Positions 1-6,366 of a stretch of DNA of 13,505 nt are shown one piece after another. Every line of letters begins with the position of its first letter. The first letter of the stretch is position 1. Below the pieces are notes generated by a model. The model did not search any database. It saw only the letters and a list, made by a program, of their open reading frames with translations, and was not told where the DNA came from. The stretch is from assembly GCA_902803585.1 (NCBI GenBank), contig CADCQO010000019.1:1-13505 (forward strand), given 5' to 3'. The translations under genes and the position numbers were made by a program. Origin of the DNA: an uncultured Ruminococcus sp. (GTDB lineage Bacteria; Bacillota; Clostridia; Oscillospirales; Acutalibacteraceae).

Positions 1-10
1 ACAGTATACT

Positions 11-38
11 ATTATAATATACAACTTATAAAAGTCAA
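11..38 (-). promoter_or_regulatory. Outward-facing sigma-A-like promoter, leaving the window to the left
   Basis: Read on the minus strand there is a -35 box TTGACT (33-38), a 16-base spacer and a perfect -10 box TATAAT (11-16). It would start transcription about position 4 and drive a gene to the left of the window that cannot be seen. The region is very AT-rich, which raises the chance of a coincidental match. Confidence 0.45.
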
Positions 39-40
39 CA

Positions 41-233
41 TATTTTTATAACTTTTTATAATATCGTCTTAACTGTTAAAAGCCTCCATCAATAGTTATT
101 TGCAAGTGGATTGTCACATAATTCAAATATACCATATTGAGATCAGTTTGTAAATACATTGTTTTTTCATAATGCCGCAGGTGTGATGCAGGATTTATCC
201 TTACGCTGCCGGTTCAATGTGTTCCGCTGATAC
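41..233. other. AT-rich intergenic stretch with no recognisable gene
   Basis: No credible open reading frame, RNA gene or repeat is visible here. A short palindrome (TTAACTGTTAA, 69-79) lies upstream of the outward promoter and could be an operator, but nothing else supports that. The stretch probably holds leader and control sequence for the gene beyond the left edge. Confidence 0.4.
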
Positions 234-277
234 AAAAAAAGACTGCTGTACTTTACGGCCATACAGCGGTCTTTTTT
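234..277 (-). terminator. Rho-independent terminator of the HD-GYP gene (bidirectional shape)
   Basis: A 10-base-pair GC-containing stem (241-250 with 262-271, one G-T wobble) closes an 11-base loop and is extended by an A-run on one side and a T-run on the other. It starts 23 bases after the HD-GYP stop codon. Read on the minus strand the stem is followed by a T-run, as in an intrinsic terminator; the symmetry means it could also stop plus-strand transcripts. Confidence 0.85.
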
Positions 278-300
278 CATTGCGGTGTAATTTTCCGGCA

Positions 301-1605
301 TCATTCTTCATTTTGAAGTTTCATATTTTCCCACGCCCTGCTTTTTTCAAACAATGCCAGAATCGTGCCGTCAATACGTCCCTGACTAACCATGCTGTAA
401 AGAATTTCAAACGCTTTTTCAACGGACATAGGCTGTTTGTAGGGGCGGTCTTTGGAGGTCAGTGCTTCAAAGATATCGAGAATGGTCAGCAGGCGGACTT
501 CTTTGGGAATTTCATCTCCTGAGAGGCGGCGGGGATAACCGGTACCATCGAGCAGTTCATGGTGACTGGAAGCCCAGAGCGGCACACAGCGGTAGTTTTC
601 GGGAAATGTCACCTGTGACAGGATACGTTCTGTTACCTCTGCATGACTCTGCATGATTTTTCTTTCACTGTCGGTCAGAGTTCCCCTGCGGATAGACAGC
701 GCATCAGTTTCTTCCGCCGTCAGCACCGGCTGTTCTGTGCCGTTTTCGTCCTCATAGACCATCTTTGCAAAGCTGAGTACTTTTTCATAATTTTCGTCTG
801 ACAGAAACCCCGCAGGATTGATGCTGCGGATCACATTTAAAATATCGTCAAGCTGTGCGTTGCGGCTGATGTAATCAGATGTTCTGCCCTCCAGAAAGGC
901 GATTTTGTTCAGCAGCTTGATTTTGATAAAGCGCTGTTCGATATCGTTCAGCAGTGATCCCAGCCGGTCGGCTTTGTCCATGATGCCGAGCGGAACCGCC
1001 AGTTTTCCGATGTCGTGCAGCCACACTGCCATTAAAAAAATGTGCCGTTTTTCTGCGTCAAAACGCCATTCACTGTCTGTTTCCTGAAGCCAGTCGAGAA
1101 ACGCTCCGCCCATTGCCACCATATTCTGTGTGTGTTTGGCGTTATAGTGGGAACGCTCATCAATTGCCGTTGAGAGTGCCTTTACCAGTGAGTCGAGCAG
1201 AATTCTGATCTGCCTTGCATGGCGTGTTCTCAGCTCCGTCACTTCTGTAATATCGCTCAGAACGACCACAATTCCTATCTGCTTTTCACTGTCACACAAA
1301 AAGGAACTGATGATGCGGACCTGTTTTGTCTTTTTTCCATCGTAATAGGGGGCAACATTCGTGTGTACATGTTCCCGATAATGATAAATAGCATCAAGGA
1401 TTGCCTGATTGAACTCATCGTTTTCCTTGTACTTTATAAAGATATTGACAAATTTCTGGTTTACTAACGATTCCATGTTCATGTTCAGAATCTTTTCTGC
1501 TGAGGCATTGAGATAGAGTATGGTTCCGTTCATGCCCAGTGTCATCACGCCTTCTGACATATCTTCGATGATTTTATTCAGCGCCAAATTATTGCTTACT
1601 GTCAT
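301..1605 (-). CDS. PAS / HD-GYP domain protein, probable cyclic-di-GMP phosphodiesterase
   Basis: The 434-residue protein has no signal peptide or membrane segment and should be cytoplasmic. Residues ~1-125 form a PAS sensor domain ending in the typical DITE linker, followed by a helical segment. An HD-GYP domain follows from ~135. The catalytic HD motif is HDIGK (197-201), and the second signature is HHE (348-350) with DGTGYP (353-358), so the metal ligands look complete. HD-GYP enzymes hydrolyse cyclic-di-GMP to pGpG or GMP. Unusually, ~95 residues (about 212-306) are inserted between HDIGK and the segment TLTDSERKIMQSH, which normally follows within ~15-20 residues. The ATG start is preceded by AAAGGA about 10 bases upstream. 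The gene is divergent from the acyltransferase and appears monocistronic, with a promoter at 1684-1711 and a terminator at 234-277. The signal sensed by the PAS domain is unknown. Confidence 0.9.
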   Translation of the reverse strand: MTVSNNLALNKIIEDMSEGVMTLGMNGTILYLNASAEKILNMNMESLVNQKFVNIFIKYKENDEFNQAILDAIYHYREHVHTNVAPYYDGKKTKQVRIISSFLCDSEKQIGIVVVLSDITEVTELRTRHARQIRILLDSLVKALSTAIDERSHYNAKHTQNMVAMGGAFLDWLQETDSEWRFDAEKRHIFLMAVWLHDIGKLAVPLGIMDKADRLGSLLNDIEQRFIKIKLLNKIAFLEGRTSDYISRNAQLDDILNVIRSINPAGFLSDENYEKVLSFAKMVYEDENGTEQPVLTAEETDALSIRRGTLTDSERKIMQSHAEVTERILSQVTFPENYRCVPLWASSHHELLDGTGYPRRLSGDEIPKEVRLLTILDIFEALTSKDRPYKQPMSVEKAFEILYSMVSQGRIDGTILALFEKSRAWENMKLQNEE

Positions 1606-1683
1606 TATTCCCTGATCCTTTCTTTGTCTTTCTTTCAGCGGTTCACACCGGCGGCCATTGTCATATTATGTATCCCTCAACAT

Positions 1684-1711
1684 TTTATGCTTTTGCGGTA
1701 CTGAATGTCAA
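1684..1711 (-). promoter_or_regulatory. Probable promoter of the HD-GYP gene
   Basis: On the minus strand a perfect -35 box TTGACA (1706-1711) is followed after 16 bases by CATAAA (1684-1689), a 4/6 match to the -10 consensus. This would give a leader of about 70 bases before the ATG at 1605. An alternative -10 (CATAAT, 1665-1670) lacks a good -35. Confidence 0.45.
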
Positions 1712-1724
1712 GCATTTTGTTGAG

Positions 1725-1804
1725 TGAAAAGCCAAAATCGGCTTTTTCAGAAGGATAACGGCGATTGTTTCTTCCGATACTGTGCAGAAGAAACAGAATT
1801 TTTT
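1725..1804 (+). other. Two hairpins in the divergent intergenic region, the second terminator-like
   Basis: The first hairpin pairs AAAAGCC (1727-1733) with GGCTTTT (1740-1746) across a 6-base loop. The second is a perfect 9-base inverted repeat, TGTTTCTTC (1766-1774) and GAAGAAACA (1787-1795), followed by six T residues (1799-1804). The latter has the form of a weak intrinsic terminator on the plus strand, yet no plus-strand gene lies upstream. It could insulate the acyltransferase promoter from read-through or be an operator. The rest of 1606-1931 holds only the two promoters. Confidence 0.35.
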
Positions 1805-1854
1805 CAGAAACGGTTTCCGGCGTTTGAATCTGTCATTTTCCATTTTCAGTCTTC

Positions 1855-1883
1855 TTGACACTTTTGGTGTTTTTTTCTATAAT
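1855..1883 (+). promoter_or_regulatory. Consensus sigma-A promoter of the acyltransferase gene
   Basis: A perfect TTGACA (1855-1860) and a perfect TATAAT (1878-1883) are separated by the optimal 17 bases. Transcription should start near 1890, leaving a leader of about 40 bases. A GGAGG ribosome binding site (1917-1921) lies 10 bases before the ATG at 1932. Confidence 0.85.
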
Positions 1884-1931
1884 AGTGGGTGCTGTTATGG
1901 CAATATTTGTAAAATCGGAGGCCGCTGACCT

Positions 1932-2963
1932 ATGAATAACGCAGTACCTATGCCCAAAAGCAAAGAGGCATTGATGCCTTTTTACGAGAAAATGTGGGAG
2001 CTTATCGAAAAACGGCTCAATGGCAGGAAAATTGCCCTGCTGGGTGATTCTGCCGCCTATCGTGAATTCCTCAGAAAAAAGTCCGGACTGACAGACGTGC
2101 TTGTTCTTACGACCGTGAAGAAAAAAGTCACGCAGGAGATTACATACATCGGGGAAATCAAAGACCGCAGCAGTGAGTATTTTATTATCGTTCCCCGCAT
2201 CAGGAAAACATTTGATTTGCAGATGAAATTATACTCCTTCGGCTACACGGACTTTGAAGACTGCTTTTTTGTCAATCACAGCGGTATAACGGTAGACGAA
2301 TACATCGAGGATTATGATGACGATTACAACAACCATATCCATGCACCGTCATGCAAAGTCATTCTGGACGAATATGTCTGCGATGTAACAGTAGATATCG
2401 GCAAGGACTGCCATTTCGGGGAAAACACCTACATTTGCGCCAGAACGACAGGCGGTGCCCGCATCAGAATCGGTAAAAACTGCGTGTTTGAAAAGGGCGT
2501 TACACTGACAGTTTTTGGTGACGCTGATGTTACTATCGGGGACAATACAACCTTCGTGCGCGGGACGGAAATTATTGTGCTGGGGGGTATGACATTCACG
2601 GTCGGAAAGGACTGTCTGTTTTCATGTGAACTGAAAATCTACTGCGGGGACGGTCACTCTATTTTTGATCTCAGAACAAAGAAACGTCTGAACCCCCAGA
2701 ACAAGGATAACCCGAAAAACATCATCAGTATCGGCAATCATGTGTGGGTGGGAATGCGCTGTATCATTCTGAACCGTACCATTATAGGGGATTCCTGTGT
2801 TGTAGGGGCAGGATCTGTTGTAAAGGGAACCTATCCCAATAACTGCATTATCGCAGGAACGCCCGCCAGAGTGATACGAAAAGACATCACATGGCAGACT
2901 GACCCCTTTATCAGCACCATAGAAAACATTCCGGACGAATATCTCACTCCTACGGAAGACTGA
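1932..2963 (+). CDS. Hexapeptide-repeat (left-handed beta-helix) acyltransferase
   Basis: The 343-residue protein is predicted cytoplasmic. The N-terminal ~135 residues include a Rossmann-like stretch (KIALLGDS, 33-40) and resemble the helper domain seen ahead of some sugar acyltransferases. Residues ~150-312 carry repeated hexapeptide units of the [IV]G-x4 type that build a left-handed beta-helix. The segment GDGH around His242 is the likely catalytic histidine region, and the C-terminal part (ISIGNHVWVG to AGTPARVI, ~265-314) is the signature of the CatB/WcaF/maltose-type acetyltransferases that transfer acetyl from acetyl-CoA to a sugar or drug. The acceptor cannot be read from the sequence; a surface-glycan sugar is plausible because lipoproteins with SGNH-fold domains follow. 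It has its own consensus promoter, and no strong terminator is visible after it, only a small GC hairpin (2966-2980) with no T-run. Family assignment is firm and substrate unknown. Confidence 0.88.
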   Translation: MNNAVPMPKSKEALMPFYEKMWELIEKRLNGRKIALLGDSAAYREFLRKKSGLTDVLVLTTVKKKVTQEITYIGEIKDRSSEYFIIVPRIRKTFDLQMKLYSFGYTDFEDCFFVNHSGITVDEYIEDYDDDYNNHIHAPSCKVILDEYVCDVTVDIGKDCHFGENTYICARTTGGARIRIGKNCVFEKGVTLTVFGDADVTIGDNTTFVRGTEIIVLGGMTFTVGKDCLFSCELKIYCGDGHSIFDLRTKKRLNPQNKDNPKNIISIGNHVWVGMRCIILNRTIIGDSCVVGAGSVVKGTYPNNCIIAGTPARVIRKDITWQTDPFISTIENIPDEYLTPTED

Positions 2964-2980
2964 AAGCGGAAACTTTCCGC

Positions 2981-3191
2981 AGAACGCCGTCAGACTGAAA
3001 GGCAGACATCATGGCGGGAGTTGATTCTGAAAAAAGCGTCTTTGTCCGGACAGAAATACAGGGTTCTGTACGTATATTCACATAAAGAGAGAAATATATT
3101 CATGACCTTAAAATTTGAGATAACCGTTATGATATCCCCCTCTGTTCTGCCTGAAAAGCAGGAAAAACGGTACATTTTTGTTTTGGTTCCG
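2981..3191 (+). other. Intergenic stretch with no convincing gene
   Basis: The gap between the acyltransferase and the DHHW lipoprotein holds no strong terminator and no gene with a good ribosome binding site. A 10-base perfect palindrome, TGTCCGGACA (3043-3052), could be a regulator site. A 32-codon ATG frame (3102-3200) has a poor ribosome binding site and runs into the next promoter, so it is not called. Confidence 0.4.
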
Positions 3192-3220
3192 TTGACATAA
3201 AGGGGCTGTCCGTGTATAAT
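3192..3220 (+). promoter_or_regulatory. Consensus sigma-A promoter of the DHHW lipoprotein gene
   Basis: A perfect TTGACA (3192-3197) and perfect TATAAT (3215-3220) have a 17-base spacer. The predicted start near 3227 gives a leader of about 70 bases. That leader contains an imperfect inverted repeat (ACGTTCTGT near 3228-3236 with ACAGACGT near 3243-3250). The ribosome binding site GAGGG (3286-3290) is 8 bases before the ATG. Confidence 0.85.
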
Positions 3221-3298
3221 AAAGGCACGTTCTGTCGTTTTTACAGACGTTCAGGCGTTTCAGATTATGGCACATCAAAAAAAGTGAGGGAATAAAAA

Positions 3299-4588
3299 AT
3301 GAACATGAAAAAGACTACTGCACTCCTGCTGTCCGCAATGCTCTGCGCCTGTATGGTTACCGGCTGCGGCGGTAAAAACGGCGGCGGCAGTTCCAGCGCC
3401 GCTTCACAGGCATCTGCCAGTTCTTCCGCTGTTTCCACAGATGAAAAGTCTGCTGATGAAAATTCCAAAGACGAAAAGTCTGCTGATGAAAATTCCAAAG
3501 ACGAAAAGTCTGCTGACGAAAAATCCGCCGGTGACGAGTCATCTGAAGGAGAACAGTCCTCCAAAGAAGAAAAGTCAGAAGAAGCAAGCACCGAAAAATC
3601 AGATGTTTCTGTTCCTGATATCGGCAAAAAGGATTACCGCAATTTAGATGCTGACTATACCGTTGAAAACGGTGTTGTTGTCGTGAATCAAGACGGCCAT
3701 TATCGTGCAATGGAACTGTTCGGCGGCGGTTCGGGTGATGCTTATGTGGATTCACTCAACGCTCTCCGTTCCAGCGTGGGAAGCGATGTCAGCATCTATT
3801 CAATGATTATCCCGCTGTCCTGCGAGTATTATCTGCCCGCTAACTACTCTGATTATTCCGCCGAGCAGAAGGAATATTTTGACGATATCAACGGCCGCCT
3901 TGCAGATGGCATTACAAAGGTAGACGCGCTTTCCACTCTTGCACAGCATACAGCCGAGCCGATCTATTGCCGTACCGACCACCACTGGATGCCGCTGGGC
4001 GCTTATTATGCGACACAGGCTTTTGCTGACGCTGCCGGCGTGGCGTTCAAGGAACTGAGCACCTTCACCCCCGTTACAGTAGAGGGCTTTGTCGGTACAA
4101 TGTACGCATTCACAGATGGTGATATCAACATCAAGAACGACCCCGAAGATTTTACCTACTATGTTCCTGACAACTACGAGCAGTGTCACACAGATTTCTA
4201 TGACACCTCTTTCAACTTTGACTACACCGGTACATACTTCAAGGAAGTGGGCGACCCCCAGTCCAATGCTTACCTCACCTTCTTCGGCGGTGATGAGCAG
4301 ATCGTCAAGATCCGCACCAACGTAAAGAACTGCAAGAAACTGCTGGTTGTCAAGGACAGCTACGGCAACGCTGAACCCGGCTACCTGATGAATTCCTTTG
4401 AAGAAATTTATATCGTGGATATGCGGTATTTCAAACTCAACCTTATCCGCTTCATCAACGACCTGAGTATCACAGACGTACTCTTTACGATGTGTACATT
4501 CTCCGCTTTCGGCAGCAACTCTTATGAACTGCCCGGACTCCTCACGCAGGCTCCTGATGAACCTGTCATCGATACTTACGACCGTTAA
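3299..4588 (+). CDS. DHHW-family lipoprotein with AlgX-like SGNH fold
   Basis: The 429-residue protein starts with a lipoprotein signal peptide (MNMKKTTALL..., lipobox VTGC, Cys23 acylated), so it should be anchored on the outer face of the membrane. Residues ~24-48 are Gly/Ser/Ala-rich. Residues ~48-101 are an acidic, Ser-rich stalk made of repeats. From ~110 a globular domain carries the motif DHHW (227-230) and, near the C-terminus, KDSYGN with Ser354. In the related alginate O-acetyltransferase AlgX, a DxHW motif and a downstream Ser form an SGNH-type catalytic triad; the equivalents here are Asp227, His229 and Ser354. In Firmicutes, DHHW proteins often accompany MBOAT acyltransferases and are thought to act in O-acylation of exported glycans. 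No MBOAT gene is visible here. The reaction (transfer or de-esterification) is inference. The gene has its own strong promoter. Confidence 0.87.
   Translation: MNMKKTTALLLSAMLCACMVTGCGGKNGGGSSSAASQASASSSAVSTDEKSADENSKDEKSADENSKDEKSADEKSAGDESSEGEQSSKEEKSEEASTEKSDVSVPDIGKKDYRNLDADYTVENGVVVVNQDGHYRAMELFGGGSGDAYVDSLNALRSSVGSDVSIYSMIIPLSCEYYLPANYSDYSAEQKEYFDDINGRLADGITKVDALSTLAQHTAEPIYCRTDHHWMPLGAYYATQAFADAAGVAFKELSTFTPVTVEGFVGTMYAFTDGDINIKNDPEDFTYYVPDNYEQCHTDFYDTSFNFDYTGTYFKEVGDPQSNAYLTFFGGDEQIVKIRTNVKNCKKLLVVKDSYGNAEPGYLMNSFEEIYIVDMRYFKLNLIRFINDLSITDVLFTMCTFSAFGSNSYELPGLLTQAPDEPVIDTYDR
3440..3526 (+). repeat. 30-base in-frame direct repeats encoding the acidic stalk of the DHHW lipoprotein
   Basis: Two near-identical 30-base units (3440-3469 and 3470-3499, differing by one base) are followed by a third, partial and diverged copy to about 3526. 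Each unit encodes ten residues of the pattern DEKSADENSK. The unit is a multiple of three, so copy-number change would alter stalk length without a frameshift. Confidence 0.85.
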
Positions 4589-4708
4589 ATGCAAAGGAAA
4601 CAGCGCAGAATCAGCAGAAAATGCTGCAAAAACAAGAAAGGAGTATGTTACTGTAAAACACGCGATGTCATGAAAAGTGAAAAACAGCTTTTGAAGGTGA
4701 CCCGCAGG

Positions 4709-4840
4709 CTGACAAATATTCATCAGGCAAGTGTCAGTCTGATGAGCATCGCTTAAACAAGTGTCGTTGATATGTACCCATACGTTAGCGGAAGATTTGC
4801 GTCTTTCGCGTGTCATATCAAACATGAGCAGATGGACACG
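4709..4840 (+). ncRNA. Possible structured RNA or leader between the two lipoprotein genes
   Basis: The 309-base gap (4589-4897) has no gene but is rich in inverted repeats. A 7-bp hairpin pairs TCATCAG (4720-4726) with CTGATGA (4739-4745), and competes with CTGACA (4709-4714) pairing TGTCAG (4732-4737). Further on, TTGATATG (4767-4774) pairs with CATATCAA (4814-4821), enclosing an 8-bp hairpin (4788-4795 with 4802-4809, one G-T wobble). An outer GTGTC (4761-4765) can pair with GACAC (4835-4839). The octamer CAAGTGTC occurs twice (4728-4735 and 4758-4765), offering alternative pairings. It matches no riboswitch class I recognise, including the two cyclic-di-GMP classes. No good promoter was found inside the gap, so it may be the leader of the SGNH gene or a spacer in a bicistronic message. 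Confidence 0.3.
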
Positions 4841-4897
4841 AGGAACAAGGAATGAAACATAAAAGTTGTTTGACAAGTTTTCAGTAACGGAGAAAAA

Positions 4898-6175
4898 ATG
4901 AGAAAATTGATAATTACCATGCTGCTCGGCGGATTGGGCAGTCTGAGCATTCTCTCTGCCGCAGGCTGTGCCTCTTCTCCAAAACGCATTAACGTGTCCG
5001 ATGCCTTTCCGGAAAATTCTGTCGTCAGTACAGAAAAAAGCGAAGCAAGCGAAACCAGTGAAAAAAGCAGGGCAGACCAGAGCAGCAGAGAAGAGGAAAG
5101 CAGTGAAGAAAGCGCAGTCATACCGGCAGACAGCATTGCCCTGAATGAAATGTCCGTCACACTGCACCCAGGTGAAAAATACCGCCTTGATGCTGTTTTG
5201 CAGCCCGAAGATGCCGGCGGCAAGCTGACGTGGCTGTCTTCCGATGACAGCATTGTCACGGTAACAGATGACGGCAGGCTGAAGGCACTTTCTGCCGGTC
5301 AGGTAACCATTACCGTTACAACAGAAAATGATCTTTCGTCCTCGTGTACCATCACCGTTTATGACGGAGAATATATAGAAGATTCGGACGAGGAAAGCGA
5401 AGAGGAAAGCAAGAACGAGAGCGAAGAAGAAAGCAAGGACGAGAGCGAAGAGGAAAGCAAGGACGAAAGCGAAGAAGAAAGCAAGGACGAAAGCAAGGAC
5501 GAGAGCGAAGAGGAAAGCAAGGAAGAGAGCAAAGAAGAAAGCAGCCGGACTGTTACAGGAGAAGCTGTCGATGCAAGCTGGTTTGACGATGCGGTCTTTA
5601 TCGGTGACAGCGTGACCTATGGCTTGTATAACTACGCTGAAAACGGCTGTCTGGGCGATGCTGATTTTCTCGCGATTGACTGCATGGGCTACCATACCGC
5701 GATGTTCGGGCTTGACCATGAATATGGCATTCACCCTGTTTATAACGGTCAGAAAGTCATGATTGACGACGCTGTACGGGAAATCGGCAAGAAAAAGGTC
5801 TTCATCATGCTTGGTATGAACGATATCTGTTCCTGGGGCGTAGATGAATCTGTCGATGCGATGAAGGAATTCACTGACGGTCTGCTGGCAAAAAGCCCCG
5901 ATATCCAGATCTATGTTCATTCCGTTACACCGATGATTGCCGGAAAAGTGCGTGAAGACTTCCTGAACAATACCAACATTGCCCGCTACAATGAGCAGAT
6001 CAGACAGATTTGTGCCGAAAGAGGCTTTATCTACCTTGACCTTGTTCCTGTTGTATCAGACGGCAACGGTAATCTGAGGGATGATTACTGTGTTGACCCC
6101 AATAACTTAGGCTTCCACTACAACAGCACCGGTATGCAGGCTTGGGTGGATTTCCTGAAAACACACGTTCAGTAA
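4898..6175 (+). CDS. Lipoprotein: Ig-like (BIG_2) domain, acidic Ser-periodic stalk, SGNH/GDSL hydrolase
   Basis: The 425-residue product starts with a lipoprotein signal peptide (lipobox SAAGC, Cys24 acylated). A Ser/Glu-rich linker (~40-72) leads into a bacterial Ig-like BIG_2 domain (~77-155: SVTLHPGEKY, TWLSSDDSIVTV, GRLKALSAGQVTITV). An acidic stalk follows (~157-217) in which Ser recurs every fourth residue. The C-terminal SGNH domain (~228-425) has block I GDS (Ser238), block III GMND (Asn308) and a late His407 in LGFHYNSTG. The usual catalytic Asp three residues before that His is Leu404 here. SGNH enzymes of this kind are esterases or deacylases; a surface-polysaccharide acyl ester is a plausible substrate but not shown. 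GGAG (4889-4892) lies 5 bases before the ATG. No clear promoter precedes it, so read-through from the DHHW gene is possible. A strong terminator follows. Confidence 0.87.
   Translation: MRKLIITMLLGGLGSLSILSAAGCASSPKRINVSDAFPENSVVSTEKSEASETSEKSRADQSSREEESSEESAVIPADSIALNEMSVTLHPGEKYRLDAVLQPEDAGGKLTWLSSDDSIVTVTDDGRLKALSAGQVTITVTTENDLSSSCTITVYDGEYIEDSDEESEEESKNESEEESKDESEEESKDESEEESKDESKDESEEESKEESKEESSRTVTGEAVDASWFDDAVFIGDSVTYGLYNYAENGCLGDADFLAIDCMGYHTAMFGLDHEYGIHPVYNGQKVMIDDAVREIGKKKVFIMLGMNDICSWGVDESVDAMKEFTDGLLAKSPDIQIYVHSVTPMIAGKVREDFLNNTNIARYNEQIRQICAERGFIYLDLVPVVSDGNGNLRDDYCVDPNNLGFHYNSTGMQAWVDFLKTHVQ
5396..5539 (+). repeat. Purine-rich 12/24-base in-frame repeat encoding the S-x-x-x stalk
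   Basis: The segment encodes repeats of the eight-residue unit SEEESKDE (residues 167-214), with five full or near-full copies and two half copies. On the plus strand it is almost entirely A and G, broken mainly by the C of the AGC serine codons. Serine appears at residues 167, 171, 175 and so on to 215, every four residues without a miss. All units are multiples of three, so slippage would keep the frame. Confidence 0.9.
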
Positions 6176-6243
6176 TACAGATGCAGGCGGTTCTTCTCCC
6201 TGAAACCCGAAATACTGCGGAAGATGTTTCCGTTCTGAAAGAC

Positions 6244-6292
6244 AAAAACAGACCGAACCAATCGTAAAAAATCAGAGGTCCGGTCTGTTTTT
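6244..6292. terminator. Bidirectional terminator between the SGNH lipoprotein and the EAL gene
   Basis: A 12-bp stem pairs 6244-6255 with 6281-6292; its GC part is ACAGACCG with CGGTCTGT, extended by A-run and T-run. The plus strand continues with T residues (to 6293), and the minus strand also reads into T residues. It lies 68 bases after the SGNH stop and about 75 bases after the EAL stop, serving both convergent genes. Confidence 0.88.
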
Positions 6293-6366
6293 TGTTCTGT
6301 TTCTTTCCGGCACGGGAAAGCGCCGGTCTGCAAAAGAAAGTATCAGGTGCGCTGATGAACGCCGGT

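Noticed and set aside
1606..1931. Cyclic-di-GMP riboswitch in the leaders of the signalling or surface genes
   Set aside because: Leaders of the HD-GYP, acyltransferase and EAL genes are about 40-70 bases and show no GEMM-type conserved core.
2966..2980. GC hairpin after the acyltransferase as a terminator
   Set aside because: The stem is short with a 3-base loop and no T-run follows, so it is unlikely to terminate transcription by itself.
3102..3200. Small 32-codon frame ahead of the DHHW promoter
   Set aside because: Its ribosome binding site is poor and its stop overlaps the promoter region; no similarity is recognised.
3440..3526. Direct repeats considered as a CRISPR array
   Set aside because: The units abut with no spacers and lie in frame within a protein stalk.
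4670..4756. 28-codon frame in the gap between the lipoprotein genes
   Set aside because: It has no ribosome binding site and overlaps the inverted repeats.
4852..4887. 11-codon leader frame (MKHKSC...) ending just before the SGNH ribosome binding site
   Set aside because: A GAGGA lies 7 bases upstream, but the frame is too short to support without conservation data and no attenuator structure was seen around it.
3800..5920. Minus-strand open frame of 706 codons with long Phe/Ala/Leu runs
   Set aside because: It is antisense to the DHHW and SGNH genes. The hydrophobic runs are the reverse complement of the Ser/Glu/Lys repeat, which has no stop codons on that strand. It spans a plain intergenic region and has no family match.
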